A DNA stretch of 64,000 bases from Kitasatospora kifunensis (lineage in GTDB: Bacteria; Actinomycetota; Actinomycetes; Streptomycetales; Streptomycetaceae), in assembly GCF_014203855.1 (NCBI RefSeq), contig NZ_JACHJV010000001.1, positions 2,356,001 to 2,420,000 on the forward strand. The letters run 5' to 3'. The notes beneath the pieces were generated by a model, which had not been told where the DNA came from, ran no database searches, and saw only the letters and a list, made by a program, of their open reading frames with translations. Shown here piece after piece: positions 50,369 through 58,731 of the stretch (position 1 is the first letter of the stretch; each line of letters begins with the position of its first letter). The position numbers and the translations under genes are program-made.

Positions 50369-51547
50369 ATGCAGCGTAGGCGGCTGAAGCGCATACTGAT
50401 CGGCGCTTTCGCCGCCTGCTCGGTGCTGGCCGACGCCGGCGCCGCGGCCGCCCAGGCCGCGGCTTCCAACGAGCAGGTCGCGATCACCACCCCGCCCGCC
50501 GGTTCGGACGCCTGGGTGCACGACGACTCGCTCGGCCACCCGCTGCCCGACCCCGCCACCGCCGACGCGGCCAGCGTGGCGGCCTTCTTCACCGCGCTCT
50601 CGCCCGCCCAGCAGGACCGGCTGGCGCACGCCTACCCGCTGGTGGTCGGCAACCTGGACGGCGCCCCGCTGCAGCTGCGCTACCGGGCCAACGCACTGGC
50701 GCTGGCCGCCGAGGTGGCCCGGGCCAAGGCCCAGGCCGCCGACAAGAAGGTGGACCCCACCACCCACGCGCTGGCCGTCTCGCGGGCCAACGACGCCCAG
50801 GCACTGCTGGCTCCGGGGCGCCAGATCCTGGCCTTCGACCCGCGCGGCCGCGGTCTGGTCACCGAGGTCTTCGGCGACCTGGCGACGGCCCAGCGGGTCT
50901 CGGTGATCGTGCCGGGCTCGGACACCGACCTCGGCCACCACGACCGCGCCGTCGACCCGCTGCGCTCACCGGCCGGCATGGCCCGCGCGCTGCAGGCCGA
51001 GGAGCAGCGCCAGGAACCGGGCGTGCGCACCGCGATCATCGCCTGGACCGGCTACGTCACCCCGGTGGGCCTGGGCGCGGACGCGGTCACCTCCCGGCTG
51101 GCCGACGCCGGCGCGCCCCGGCTGGCCCGGCTGCTCGACGGCCTGGCCCGGACCAGCTCCCCGGTCGCCCCGCCGACCCTGATCTGCCACTCCTACGGCA
51201 CCGTGGTCTGCGGCACCGTGGCGCCCAAGCTGCATGGCCGCACCACCGACATGGTGGTGCTGGGCAGCCCCGGCATGGACGTGCAGAACGCGGACGAGCT
51301 GGGCCCCGGGATCCACCTGTGGGCCACCCGCAACCCGAGCGACTGGATCGGCAACGTCCCCTACCTGCAGGTCGGCGGCCTTGGCCACGGGGCCGACCCG
51401 ACCAGCGCGGACTTCGGCGCCGAGCAGATCTCCTCGGCCGGCGCCTCCGGCCACGTGGGCTACTTCGACCCCGGGACCACCAGCCTGCACAACTTCGCGG
51501 CGATCGCGCTGGGTGACTACCGGTCCGTCGTCTACCGCACCGGCTGA
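50369..51547 (+). CDS. Secreted alpha/beta hydrolase, DUF1023 type
   Basis: 392 residues. N-terminal signal (RRRLKRILIGAFAACSVLADAGAAAAQAAA), a helical cap, and a hydrolase domain with PTLICHSYGTVVCGTVAP holding the nucleophile serine (H-S-Y-G), VVLGSPGMDVQNADEL and the C-terminal His in TTSLHNFAAIALG. VIVPGSDTDL is the oxyanion-side strand. The family is DUF1023, reaction unknown. ATG at 50369 with CAGGAG. Confidence 0.88.
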   Translation: MQRRRLKRILIGAFAACSVLADAGAAAAQAAASNEQVAITTPPAGSDAWVHDDSLGHPLPDPATADAASVAAFFTALSPAQQDRLAHAYPLVVGNLDGAPLQLRYRANALALAAEVARAKAQAADKKVDPTTHALAVSRANDAQALLAPGRQILAFDPRGRGLVTEVFGDLATAQRVSVIVPGSDTDLGHHDRAVDPLRSPAGMARALQAEEQRQEPGVRTAIIAWTGYVTPVGLGADAVTSRLADAGAPRLARLLDGLARTSSPVAPPTLICHSYGTVVCGTVAPKLHGRTTDMVVLGSPGMDVQNADELGPGIHLWATRNPSDWIGNVPYLQVGGLGHGADPTSADFGAEQISSAGASGHVGYFDPGTTSLHNFAAIALGDYRSVVYRTG

Positions 51548-51579
51548 CCGGCCGCCAGCGCGACCAACCGTCAGGTGGC

Positions 51580-52614
51580 CTACGGCTCGCGGACGGTGGC
51601 CGTGAACGTCATGTCCGGGTAGCGGGTGCCGGCGACCTCGTCGGCCAGCGGCTCCAGCGCGGCGAGTTCGGCCTCGTCGAGCAGCAGCGTGGCGGCGGCG
51701 GTGTTCTCGGCCAGTCGGGTGCGCTTGCGAGTGCCGGGGATCGGAACCACCGTCAGACCGTGTACGGCGGCGCGCTGGTGGACCCAGGCGAGCGCGACCT
51801 GAGCCGCCGTCACCCCCCGGTCGGCCGCGATCCGCTGGATCGGGGCGATCAGCGCGGCGTTGGCGGCCGCGTTCTCCCCGGTGAAGCGCGGCTGGTAGCG
51901 GCGGAAGTCGTCCTCGGCCAGCTCGGTGGCGCTGGCGAAGGAGCCGGTCAGGAAGCCGCGGCCGAGCGGCGAGTACGGCACGAAGCCGACGCCCAGCTCG
52001 GCCGCCGCCCCGACCACGCTCTGCTCCACGTCACGGGAGAAGAGCGACCACTCCTGCTGCACGGCGGCGATCGGGTGCACCGCGTGGGCCTCGCGCAGCT
52101 CGGCACCGGTCACCTCGGACAGACCCAGGTGGCGCACCTTGCCGGCCTGGACCAGCTCGGCCATCGCGCCCACCGACTCGGCCAGCGGGATCTGCGGGTC
52201 GCGGCGGTGCATGTAGTAGAGGTCGATCACCTCGATGCCCAGGCGGCGCAGCGAGGCGTCCACCGCGCTGCGGATGTAGGCGGGGTCGTTGCGGATGCCG
52301 CGGTAGAGCGGGTCCTCGGCCTTGCGCTCGATGGCGAACTTGGTGGCCAGCACCACCTGGTCGCGGTGGGCCCGCACGAAGGGGCCGATCAACTCCTCGT
52401 TGTGGCCGGTGCCGTAGACGTCGGCGGTGTCGAAGAGGGTGACCCCGGCGGCCAGCGCGGCCTCCAGGGTGGCCAGTGCCTCGGCGGTGTCGGTGGGGCC
52501 GTAGAACTCGCTCATTCCCATACAGCCCAGGCCCTGGACGCCGACGAGCGGGCCGTCGGTGCCGAGGCGGGCGGTCGGGAGGCCGGAAGTGGGGGTGGAC
52601 GGCGACTGCGTCAT
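51580..52614 (-). CDS. Aldo/keto reductase
   Basis: 344-residue NADPH-dependent oxidoreductase of the AKR13-like group. Catalytic residues are visible: Asp/Tyr in LFDTADVYGTGHNEE, Lys in VVLATKFAIE and His in DLYYMHRRDP. Cofactor site VPIPGTRKRTRLAENTAA near the C-terminus. ATG at 52614 overlaps the MerR stop by four bases (ATGA), so both are cotranscribed. Likely detoxifies aldehydes or ketones under MerR control. Confidence 0.93.
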   Translation of the reverse strand: MTQSPSTPTSGLPTARLGTDGPLVGVQGLGCMGMSEFYGPTDTAEALATLEAALAAGVTLFDTADVYGTGHNEELIGPFVRAHRDQVVLATKFAIERKAEDPLYRGIRNDPAYIRSAVDASLRRLGIEVIDLYYMHRRDPQIPLAESVGAMAELVQAGKVRHLGLSEVTGAELREAHAVHPIAAVQQEWSLFSRDVEQSVVGAAAELGVGFVPYSPLGRGFLTGSFASATELAEDDFRRYQPRFTGENAAANAALIAPIQRIAADRGVTAAQVALAWVHQRAAVHGLTVVPIPGTRKRTRLAENTAAATLLLDEAELAALEPLADEVAGTRYPDMTFTATVREP

Positions 52615-53108
52615 GCGTGCTGCTTCTTCCCTGAGTAGAGGTCGATCTTGTGGTCGACCACCGCGAGCGTGGCGTGCAGGTCGGCGATCTTCTGCCGGAC
52701 CTCGTCGCGGTGGGCGACCAGCAGGTCACGCCGCTCGTCGAAGGTGTGGTCGCCCGCGCGGGCCAGCTCGACGTAGCGCAGCATGTCCGCCACCGGCATG
52801 CCGGTCAGGCGCAGCCGGCTCAGGAAGGCCAGCCGGTTGAGGTCGCCGTCGCTGTACAGGCGGCGGCCCGAGTGCGAGCGGTCCACCGGGTCGAGCAGGC
52901 CGATCCGCTCGTACCAGCGCAGCGTGTGCGTGGTCAGCCCGGTGCGGGCGGCGACCTCACTGATGGTGTGGCGCAGCGTCCGTTCGGCAGGCTCGGTGGG
53001 CTGCCCGTAGGTGGCCAGACCACAGCTGTTCAACACCGGGTCGAGCGCGGGCTCGGTGACTGGCCCGGCGGCCGGATCGGTGAGCGAACGGGCAGGCACG
53101 GCACTCAT
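52611..53108 (-). CDS. MerR-family regulator
   Basis: 165 residues. HTH_MerR at about 45-112: HTISEVAARTGLTTHTLRWYERIGLLDPVDRSHSGRRLYSDGDLNRLAFLSRLRLTGMPVADMLRYV. A 44-residue disordered N-terminus precedes it. The C-terminal coiled coil (RRDLLVAHRDEVRQKIADLHATL) is present but no metal-binding cysteines, so it senses something other than thiol-bound metals. ATG at 53108 with GGGGGAG. It regulates itself and the coupled aldo/keto reductase in all likelihood. Confidence 0.93.
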   Translation of the reverse strand: MSAVPARSLTDPAAGPVTEPALDPVLNSCGLATYGQPTEPAERTLRHTISEVAARTGLTTHTLRWYERIGLLDPVDRSHSGRRLYSDGDLNRLAFLSRLRLTGMPVADMLRYVELARAGDHTFDERRDLLVAHRDEVRQKIADLHATLAVVDHKIDLYSGKKQHA

Positions 53109-53157
53109 GGCGGACTCCCCCGAAGGTGGTGCGGCGTGATGCTCCGACGTTATCGAG

Positions 53158-53173
53158 TTTGAGTGCACTCGAA
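53158..53173. promoter_or_regulatory. MerR operator
   Basis: TTTGAGTGCACTCGAA has a perfect 10-bp core GAGTGCACTC and one mismatch over 16. It lies 50 bases upstream of the MerR start, also within about 35 bases of the divergent serine hydrolase start, and is the expected MerR spacer palindrome. Confidence 0.7.
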
Positions 53174-53206
53174 GCAAGCCCGCCAGGCCACCACTAAAGT
53201 TCCACC

Positions 53207-54040
53207 ATGCAGAGCTTGCGGATGATCGAGGACTGGCCGGTCGAGACGGCGGCCGTGGCGGTGGTGCGGGGCGCGGACGGCGCACTGCTGGGCGCGCACG
53301 GCCCGCAGCACCACCGTTTCCACCTGGCGTCGGTGACCAAACCACTGACCGCCTACGCGGCGCTGGTCGCGGTCGAGGAGGGCGTCTTCGAGCTGGACGA
53401 CCCGGCGGGACCGGCCGGTTCGACGGTACGGCACCTGCTGGCCCACGCCTCGGGGCTGGCCTTCGACGACAACCGCCCGATGGCCGAGCCCGGCACCAGG
53501 CGGCTCTACTCCAACGCCGGCTTCGACGTGCTCGCCCGGACGCTGGCCGAGGCGGCCCAGATCCCCTTCGAGCGGTACGCGGCCGAGGCGGTCTTCGAGC
53601 CGCTGGGCATGCTGGACACCACCATCGAGGCGACGCACCGCACCCCGGCCGGTGCCGGGGGCGTCTCCACCGCCGCTGACCTGGCCAAGTTCGCCGCCGA
53701 GCTGCAGGCGCCCCGGCTGCTGCACGCCTCGACGTTGGCGGCCGCCACCCGCGAGGTGGCCTTCCCCGGGCTCAGCGGGGTGCTGCCCGGCTTCGGCCAC
53801 CAGAAGCCCAACGACTGGGGGCTGGGCTTCGAGATCCGCGACGACAAGGCGCCGCACTGGACGGGCGGCGCCAACTCACCCGCGACCTTCGGCCACTTCG
53901 GCCAGTCCGGCACCTTCCTGTGGGTGGACCCGGCCGTGGGCGTGGCCTGCGTGGCGCTGGCCGACCGGGACTTCGGGCCGTGGGCGGCCGAGGTCTGGCC
54001 GCAGCTCACCGACGCGGTGCTCGCGGAGCTGCGCGGCTAG
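53207..54040 (+). CDS. Serine hydrolase, class C beta-lactamase/DD-peptidase type
   Basis: 277 residues. ASVTKPLTAYAALVAVEEG carries the S-x-x-K motif (Ser42, Lys45), LYSNAGFDVLARTL the Y-x-N motif (Tyr101), and HFGQSGTFLWVDPA the K/H-x-G-like third motif. No signal peptide, so cytoplasmic esterase rather than wall enzyme is likely. ATG at 53207; divergent from MerR. Confidence 0.9.
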   Translation: MQSLRMIEDWPVETAAVAVVRGADGALLGAHGPQHHRFHLASVTKPLTAYAALVAVEEGVFELDDPAGPAGSTVRHLLAHASGLAFDDNRPMAEPGTRRLYSNAGFDVLARTLAEAAQIPFERYAAEAVFEPLGMLDTTIEATHRTPAGAGGVSTAADLAKFAAELQAPRLLHASTLAAATREVAFPGLSGVLPGFGHQKPNDWGLGFEIRDDKAPHWTGGANSPATFGHFGQSGTFLWVDPAVGVACVALADRDFGPWAAEVWPQLTDAVLAELRG

Positions 54041-54071
54041 GCCCTGTCCGGCCTAGGGCCCCTCTGCGCGG

Positions 54072-54845
54072 TCACCCGAGCTTCAGGTCCGAGTGCATCT
54101 CCCAGAGCAGCAGCTCGGCGCCCTCGGGGCCGGCCACCGGATCGGCGAAGGCCTCCCCGGTGATTCGCAGGCTGTCCCCCTGCTCCATCGAGCGGCCCGC
54201 TCCGCGCGGTCCCGCGATCGTGCGGTAGCCGATCGAACCGGCCGTCAGATGCGCGTACCGCCAGCGGGCTTCGGGCAGTTCGGGCAGTGCCTGCCCCGGC
54301 CCGGCGGTGACCAGGTGCAGCGCGGCGTCCGAGCGGCGCAGCCGCAGCGCCTCGGTGCCGGCGTCCCGCTCCATGCCCGAGGCGAGCAGGGTCACCGCGT
54401 CCACGGCCTGCGCCACCCGGCGCAGGCCGTACGACGGCTCGGAGTCGAACACGTCGGGCTGCAACCACATCTGGACGAACCGGACCGGGACGTCGGCTCC
54501 GCCGACGTTGCGCTCGGTGTGGCTGGTCCCGCGCCCGGCGCTCAGGTGCTGGACCATCCCGGGGCGCACCACCCCGGCGTGACCGTCATCATCCCGATGC
54601 GCCAGCCCACCCTCCAGCACCCAGGTGACGATCTCCACATCGCGGTGCCGGTGCGCCTCGAAGCCGGCACCCGGCTGCAGCGTCTCCTCGTTGCAGGCCA
54701 GCAGCGCGCCGAAGTGGATGTTCCTCGGGTCGTAGTGACCCGCGAACGAGAAGGCGTGCCGGGTCTCGACCCCGGGGGCGGGCGTCGAGCGGTAGCGTTC
54801 AGCGGTGCGGCGCAGGTCGGCCCGAGGGCGCGCGGGGTCGGTCAT
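54072..54845 (-). CDS. Pirin-family bicupin protein
   Basis: 257 residues. Metal-binding cupin motif FEAHRHRDVEIVTWVLEGGLAHRDD and AGRGTSHTERN are the standard pirin signature; NIHFGALLACNEETLQPGAGF precedes it. The second cupin is weaker. Pirins can act as quercetinase-like dioxygenases or as redox-linked transcription cofactors; which is not visible. ATG at 54845; divergent from fasR. Confidence 0.92.
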   Translation of the reverse strand: MTDPARPRADLRRTAERYRSTPAPGVETRHAFSFAGHYDPRNIHFGALLACNEETLQPGAGFEAHRHRDVEIVTWVLEGGLAHRDDDGHAGVVRPGMVQHLSAGRGTSHTERNVGGADVPVRFVQMWLQPDVFDSEPSYGLRRVAQAVDAVTLLASGMERDAGTEALRLRRSDAALHLVTAGPGQALPELPEARWRYAHLTAGSIGYRTIAGPRGAGRSMEQGDSLRITGEAFADPVAGPEGAELLLWEMHSDLKLG

Positions 54846-54938
54846 CTGACCCACCGTAGCGGTTGTGCACGGTACCACCCGAGCTCAGCCACGGGGGCCG
54901 GGCGCGAAGTTCCCGCGTGGTGAGGCAGTCTTGTCCCT

Positions 54939-56228
54939 GTGCCAGCCCCCTCAGATCCATCAGCTCCAACGGACCCGGCAGCGAGCGAGCAGTCGCCGCC
55001 CGCCAAGCGGACCGTGCGAAAGACCGCCACGTCCGGCGGCACGGCCGTCGAACGCCGGCTCGCGGCCGAGCGCGCCGAATTGCGTGCCGCCACGCTGAAA
55101 CGGCTGGAGAAGTCCGCCGGCAAGCTGGCCACGGCCGCCATCGCCCGAATGGACGACCAGCTCGGCTGGTACCGGCGGATGCCGCCGGAGCACCGCTCCT
55201 GGATCGGCCTGGTCGCGCAGGCCGGTATCGCCGCCTTCACCGAGTGGTACCGCCGCCCGGACACCCCGCAGGCGATCAGCACCGACGTCTTCGGCACCGC
55301 CCCGCGCGAGCTGACCCGGGCGATCACGCTGCGCCAGACCGTGGAGCTGATCCGCACCACGATCGAGGTGATGGAGGAGGCGATCCCCGAGGTCGCCGCG
55401 CCCGGCGACGAGGACGGCATGCGCGAGTCGGTGCTGGTCTACGCCCGGGAGATCGCCTTCGCGACCGCCCAGGTGTACGCCCAGGCCGCCGAGGCGCGCG
55501 GCGCCTGGGACGCCCGGCTGGAGGCCCTGGTGGTGAACTCGCTGCTGTCCGGGGACGCCGACGAGGGCGTGCTGTCCCGGGCCGCCGCCCTGGGCTGGGG
55601 CCAGCCCAGCCAGGTACGGGTGGTGATGGGCAGCGCCCCGGACGGCGACAGCGAGGCGGTGGTCGAGGCGATCCGGCGGGCCGCCAGGTACGCCCGCCTG
55701 CACGTGCTCACCGGGGTGCTCGGCAAGCGCCTGGTGGTGGTGGTCGGCGGCGAGAAGGAGCCGGTGCACGCCGCGCGTGCGCTGATCGGCCAGTTCGCGC
55801 CCGGCCCCGTGGTGGTCGGCCCGACCGTCGGCGACCTGCTCTCCGCCACCCGCTCGGCCCACGCCGCCGCCGCCGGCCTGCGGGCCTGCGCGGCCTGGCC
55901 GGACGCCCCGCGCCCGGTGCTCGCCGACGACCTGCTGCCGGAGCGCGCGCTGGCCGGCGATCAGGTGGCGCGCCGTCAACTGGTGGAGGAGATCTACACA
56001 CCGTTGGACGAGGCCGGCTCGGCACTCCTGGAGACGCTGAGTGTCTATCTGGAGCAGGCCTCTTCCTTGGAGGGCGCCGCCCGGATGCTCTTCGTCCACC
56101 CGAACACCGTGCGCTACCGGCTTCGTCGTGTGACTGACGTCACGGGCTACGCCCCTTCGGACGTGCGTTCGGCGTTCACGCTCCGCATTGCCCTGGCCCT
56201 GGGTCGCCTGGACTCCACCACGGACTGA
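54939..56228 (+). CDS. fasR: FasR-type PucR-family activator of fatty-acid synthesis
   Basis: 429 residues. The N-terminal 100 residues carry the conserved LGWYRRMPPEHRSWIGLVAQAGIAAFTEWYR stretch of streptomycete FasR; the C-terminal PucR HTH is LLETLSVYLEQASSLEGAARMLFVHPNTVRYRLRRVTDVTG. Position immediately before fabD is the known location of FasR, which activates the fabDHPF operon. GTG at 54939 has a poor ribosome site. The middle GGDEF-like CdaR region (VVVGPTVGDLLSATRSA) is present. Confidence 0.93.
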   Translation: MPAPSDPSAPTDPAASEQSPPAKRTVRKTATSGGTAVERRLAAERAELRAATLKRLEKSAGKLATAAIARMDDQLGWYRRMPPEHRSWIGLVAQAGIAAFTEWYRRPDTPQAISTDVFGTAPRELTRAITLRQTVELIRTTIEVMEEAIPEVAAPGDEDGMRESVLVYAREIAFATAQVYAQAAEARGAWDARLEALVVNSLLSGDADEGVLSRAAALGWGQPSQVRVVMGSAPDGDSEAVVEAIRRAARYARLHVLTGVLGKRLVVVVGGEKEPVHAARALIGQFAPGPVVVGPTVGDLLSATRSAHAAAAGLRACAAWPDAPRPVLADDLLPERALAGDQVARRQLVEEIYTPLDEAGSALLETLSVYLEQASSLEGAARMLFVHPNTVRYRLRRVTDVTGYAPSDVRSAFTLRIALALGRLDSTTD

Positions 56229-56323
56229 GGCGGACTCCCTGTAGGGACTCCACAATCCGAGGTCCTTATCTTCGTTACCGTCGCCTACCCGCCCTCGGGC
56301 GCCTGGCGAGAGAGGGTTGAACC

Positions 56324-57268
56324 GTGCTCGTAATCGTCGCCCCTGGACAGGGTGCCCAGACCCCCGGATTCCTCAGCCCCTGGCTCGAGCTGGACGGCGT
56401 TGCCGACCGGCTGCGCGCCTGGTCCGAGGTGGCCGGGATCGATCTGGTGCACTACGGGACCGAAGCCTCGGCTGAGGAGATCAAGGACACCGCTGTAGCC
56501 CAGCCGCTGCTGGTCGCCGCCGGGCTGGTGACCGCCCGCGCGCTCTTCCCGGACGAGGCGGACGCCCGCAAGCGGGTCGGCGCCGTAGCGGGACACAGCG
56601 TCGGCGAGATCACCGCCGCCGCCGGCGCGGGCGTGCTGAGCGCCGCCGACGCGCTGACCTTCGTCCGCGAGCGCGGCCGGGCCATGGCCGAGGCCGCAGC
56701 GGTCACCGAGACCGGCATGCTCGCGGTGCTCGGCGGCGATCCCGAGGAGGTCGCGGCCAAGCTGGCCGAGCACGGCCTGACCCCGGCCAACAACAACGGC
56801 GGCGGCCAGATCGTGGCAGCCGGCACCTTGGACCAGCTGGCGGCACTGCGGGCCGACCCGCCGGCCAAGGCGAAGATGGTCGCGCTCAAGGTGGCCGGTG
56901 CCTTCCACACCGAGCACATGGCTCCGGGCGTGGCCCGACTGGCCGAGCTGGCCCCCAGCCTGACGGTCGCCGACCCGGCGATGGCGTACATCTCGAACAA
57001 GGACGGCGAGGTCGTCCAGTCCGGTGCCGAGGTGCTGGCCCGACTGGTCGCCCAGGTCTCCAACCCGGTCCGCTGGGACCTGTGCATGGAGACCATCCAG
57101 CAGCTCGGCGCCACCTGCGTGATCGAGCTCGCTCCGGCCGGCACGCTGACCGGCCTGGTCAAGCGCAACGTCAAGGGTGTCGCGACGCTGGCCCTGAAGA
57201 CCCCGGCCGACCTGGAGAAGGCCGCCGAGCTGGTGGCCGAGCACGCTGCTGAGGAGAACGCCGCATGA
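56324..57268 (+). CDS. fabD: Malonyl-CoA:ACP transacylase
   Basis: 314 residues. VIVAPGQGAQTPGFL at the N-terminus, nucleophile Ser92 in GHSVGEITAA, His in the KVAGAFHTEHM motif. It loads malonate onto ACP for all chain extension. GTG at 56324. The stop overlaps the fabH ATG by four bases. About 95 bases separate it from fasR, with the operon promoter (FasR site) expected there. Confidence 0.97.
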   Translation: MLVIVAPGQGAQTPGFLSPWLELDGVADRLRAWSEVAGIDLVHYGTEASAEEIKDTAVAQPLLVAAGLVTARALFPDEADARKRVGAVAGHSVGEITAAAGAGVLSAADALTFVRERGRAMAEAAAVTETGMLAVLGGDPEEVAAKLAEHGLTPANNNGGGQIVAAGTLDQLAALRADPPAKAKMVALKVAGAFHTEHMAPGVARLAELAPSLTVADPAMAYISNKDGEVVQSGAEVLARLVAQVSNPVRWDLCMETIQQLGATCVIELAPAGTLTGLVKRNVKGVATLALKTPADLEKAAELVAEHAAEENAA

Positions 57269-58311
57269 CCGCCGTTCCGCAGATCCGACCCGTCGGCGGG
57301 GCCGCGTTCTCCCGGATCCAGGGCGTCGGCGGCTACCGCCCGGTCCGGGTGATCCCCAACGCCGAGGTGCTGACCTGGATCGACTCCTCCGACGAGTGGA
57401 TCCGCACCCGCAGCGGCATCACCGAGCGCCGCTGGGCCGGCCCGGAGGAGACCGTCACCGAGATGTCGGTGCAGGCCGCCGGCAAGGCGATCGCGCAGGC
57501 GGGCATCGACCCGGCGCAGATCGGCGGCGTGATCGTGGCCACCGTCTCGCACTTCAAGCAGACCCCCGCGGTCGCCACCGAGATCGCGCTGCGGCTGGGC
57601 TGCGGCACCGCGCCGGCCTTCGACATCTCCGCGGCCTGCGCCGGCTTCGGCTACGGGCTCAACCTGGCCGACGGCATGATCCGCGGCGGCAGCGCCGAGT
57701 ACGTGCTGGTGATCGGTGTGGAGCGGCTCAGCGACCTGACCGACGTGCATGATCGTTCCACCGCCTTCATCTTCGGTGACGGCGCGGGCGCGGTCGTGGT
57801 GGGCCCCTCGGACACCCCGGGCATCGGCAAGGTCATCTGGGGCTCGGACGCCTCCCAGAAGGACGTCATCACCCAGACCGAGGCCTGGGACACCGCCTTC
57901 GCCAAGCCGGACGCCGTCAACGGCCCGTCCGAGCACCCGCAGGAGGCCCCCCGCTGGCCCGCCCTTCGGATGGACGGCCAGCCGGTCTTCCGCTGGGCGG
58001 TCTGGGAGATGGCCAAGGTGGCCCAGCAGGCGCTGGACGCAGCCGGGGTCAGCGCCGACCAGCTCGGCGCCTTCATCCCGCACCAGGCCAACATGCGCAT
58101 CACCGATGCCATGATCAAGGCCCTCAAACTGCCCGACTCGGTACCGGTCGCCCGCGACATCGCCGAGACCGGGAACACCTCGGCGGCCTCCATCCCGCTC
58201 GCCATGGAGCGGATGTTGGAGAGCGGCGAGGCCAAGAGCGGTGACCTCGCCCTGATCATCGGGTTCGGGGCGGGTCTGGTCTACGCCGCGGCAGTCGTTA
58301 CCCTCCCATAG
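57265..58311 (+). CDS. fabH: Beta-ketoacyl-ACP synthase III
   Basis: 348 residues. Catalytic Cys125 in DISAACAGFGYGL, His in GAFIPHQANMRI and Asn in AETGNTSAASI. Starts fatty acids by condensing an acyl-CoA, usually branched in actinomycetes, with malonyl-ACP. ATG at 57265 overlaps fabD, so the two are translationally coupled. The N-terminus is about 15 residues longer than in E. coli. Confidence 0.97.
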   Translation: MTAVPQIRPVGGAAFSRIQGVGGYRPVRVIPNAEVLTWIDSSDEWIRTRSGITERRWAGPEETVTEMSVQAAGKAIAQAGIDPAQIGGVIVATVSHFKQTPAVATEIALRLGCGTAPAFDISAACAGFGYGLNLADGMIRGGSAEYVLVIGVERLSDLTDVHDRSTAFIFGDGAGAVVVGPSDTPGIGKVIWGSDASQKDVITQTEAWDTAFAKPDAVNGPSEHPQEAPRWPALRMDGQPVFRWAVWEMAKVAQQALDAAGVSADQLGAFIPHQANMRITDAMIKALKLPDSVPVARDIAETGNTSAASIPLAMERMLESGEAKSGDLALIIGFGAGLVYAAAVVTLP

Positions 58312-58392
58312 GCACGCATAGCGCCTTACGTACCGTCAAACCGGCGTCGAGCATCCTGCGAGGCGTCACCATCACTCAGAGGAGCAGCCAAG

Positions 58393-58632
58393 ATGGCTAC
58401 CAAGGATGAGGTCCTGGAAGGTCTCGCGGAGATCGTCAACGAGATCGCCGGGATCCCGGCCGAGGATGTCGAACTCGACAAGTCCTTCACCGATGACCTG
58501 GACGTCGACTCGCTCTCCATGGTCGAGGTGGTCGTGGCCGCCGAGGAGCGCTTCGACGTCAAGATCCCGGACGACGAGGTCAAGAACCTGAAGACCGTCG
58601 GCGACGCGGTGGAGTACATCCTCACCCACTGA
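58393..58632 (+). CDS. acpP: Acyl carrier protein
   Basis: 79 residues, acidic, four-helix ACP. Phosphopantetheine attachment at Ser40 in DDLDVDSLSMVEVV. ATG at 58393 with GAGGAG. Fourth product of the primary FAS operon; high expression is expected. Not a PKS ACP, judging by the neighbours. Confidence 0.96.
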   Translation: MATKDEVLEGLAEIVNEIAGIPAEDVELDKSFTDDLDVDSLSMVEVVVAAEERFDVKIPDDEVKNLKTVGDAVEYILTH

Positions 58633-58640
58633 TCCCCCTC

Positions 58641-58673
58641 CGGGTGGGGGCGGCCGACCGCCGCCCCCACCCG
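58641..58673 (+). terminator. Hairpin between acpP and fabF
   Basis: 14-bp GC stem (58641-58654 with 58660-58673), 5-nt loop, eight bases beyond the acpP stop. No U-tract. Possible partial terminator or mRNA stabiliser giving more ACP than FabF. Confidence 0.65.
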
Positions 58674-58731
58674 GCCCCCTCCGGCCGGTCGGCCCCACCC
58701 GCCCCCCGCACACGTGAGAGAAGAAGAACCA

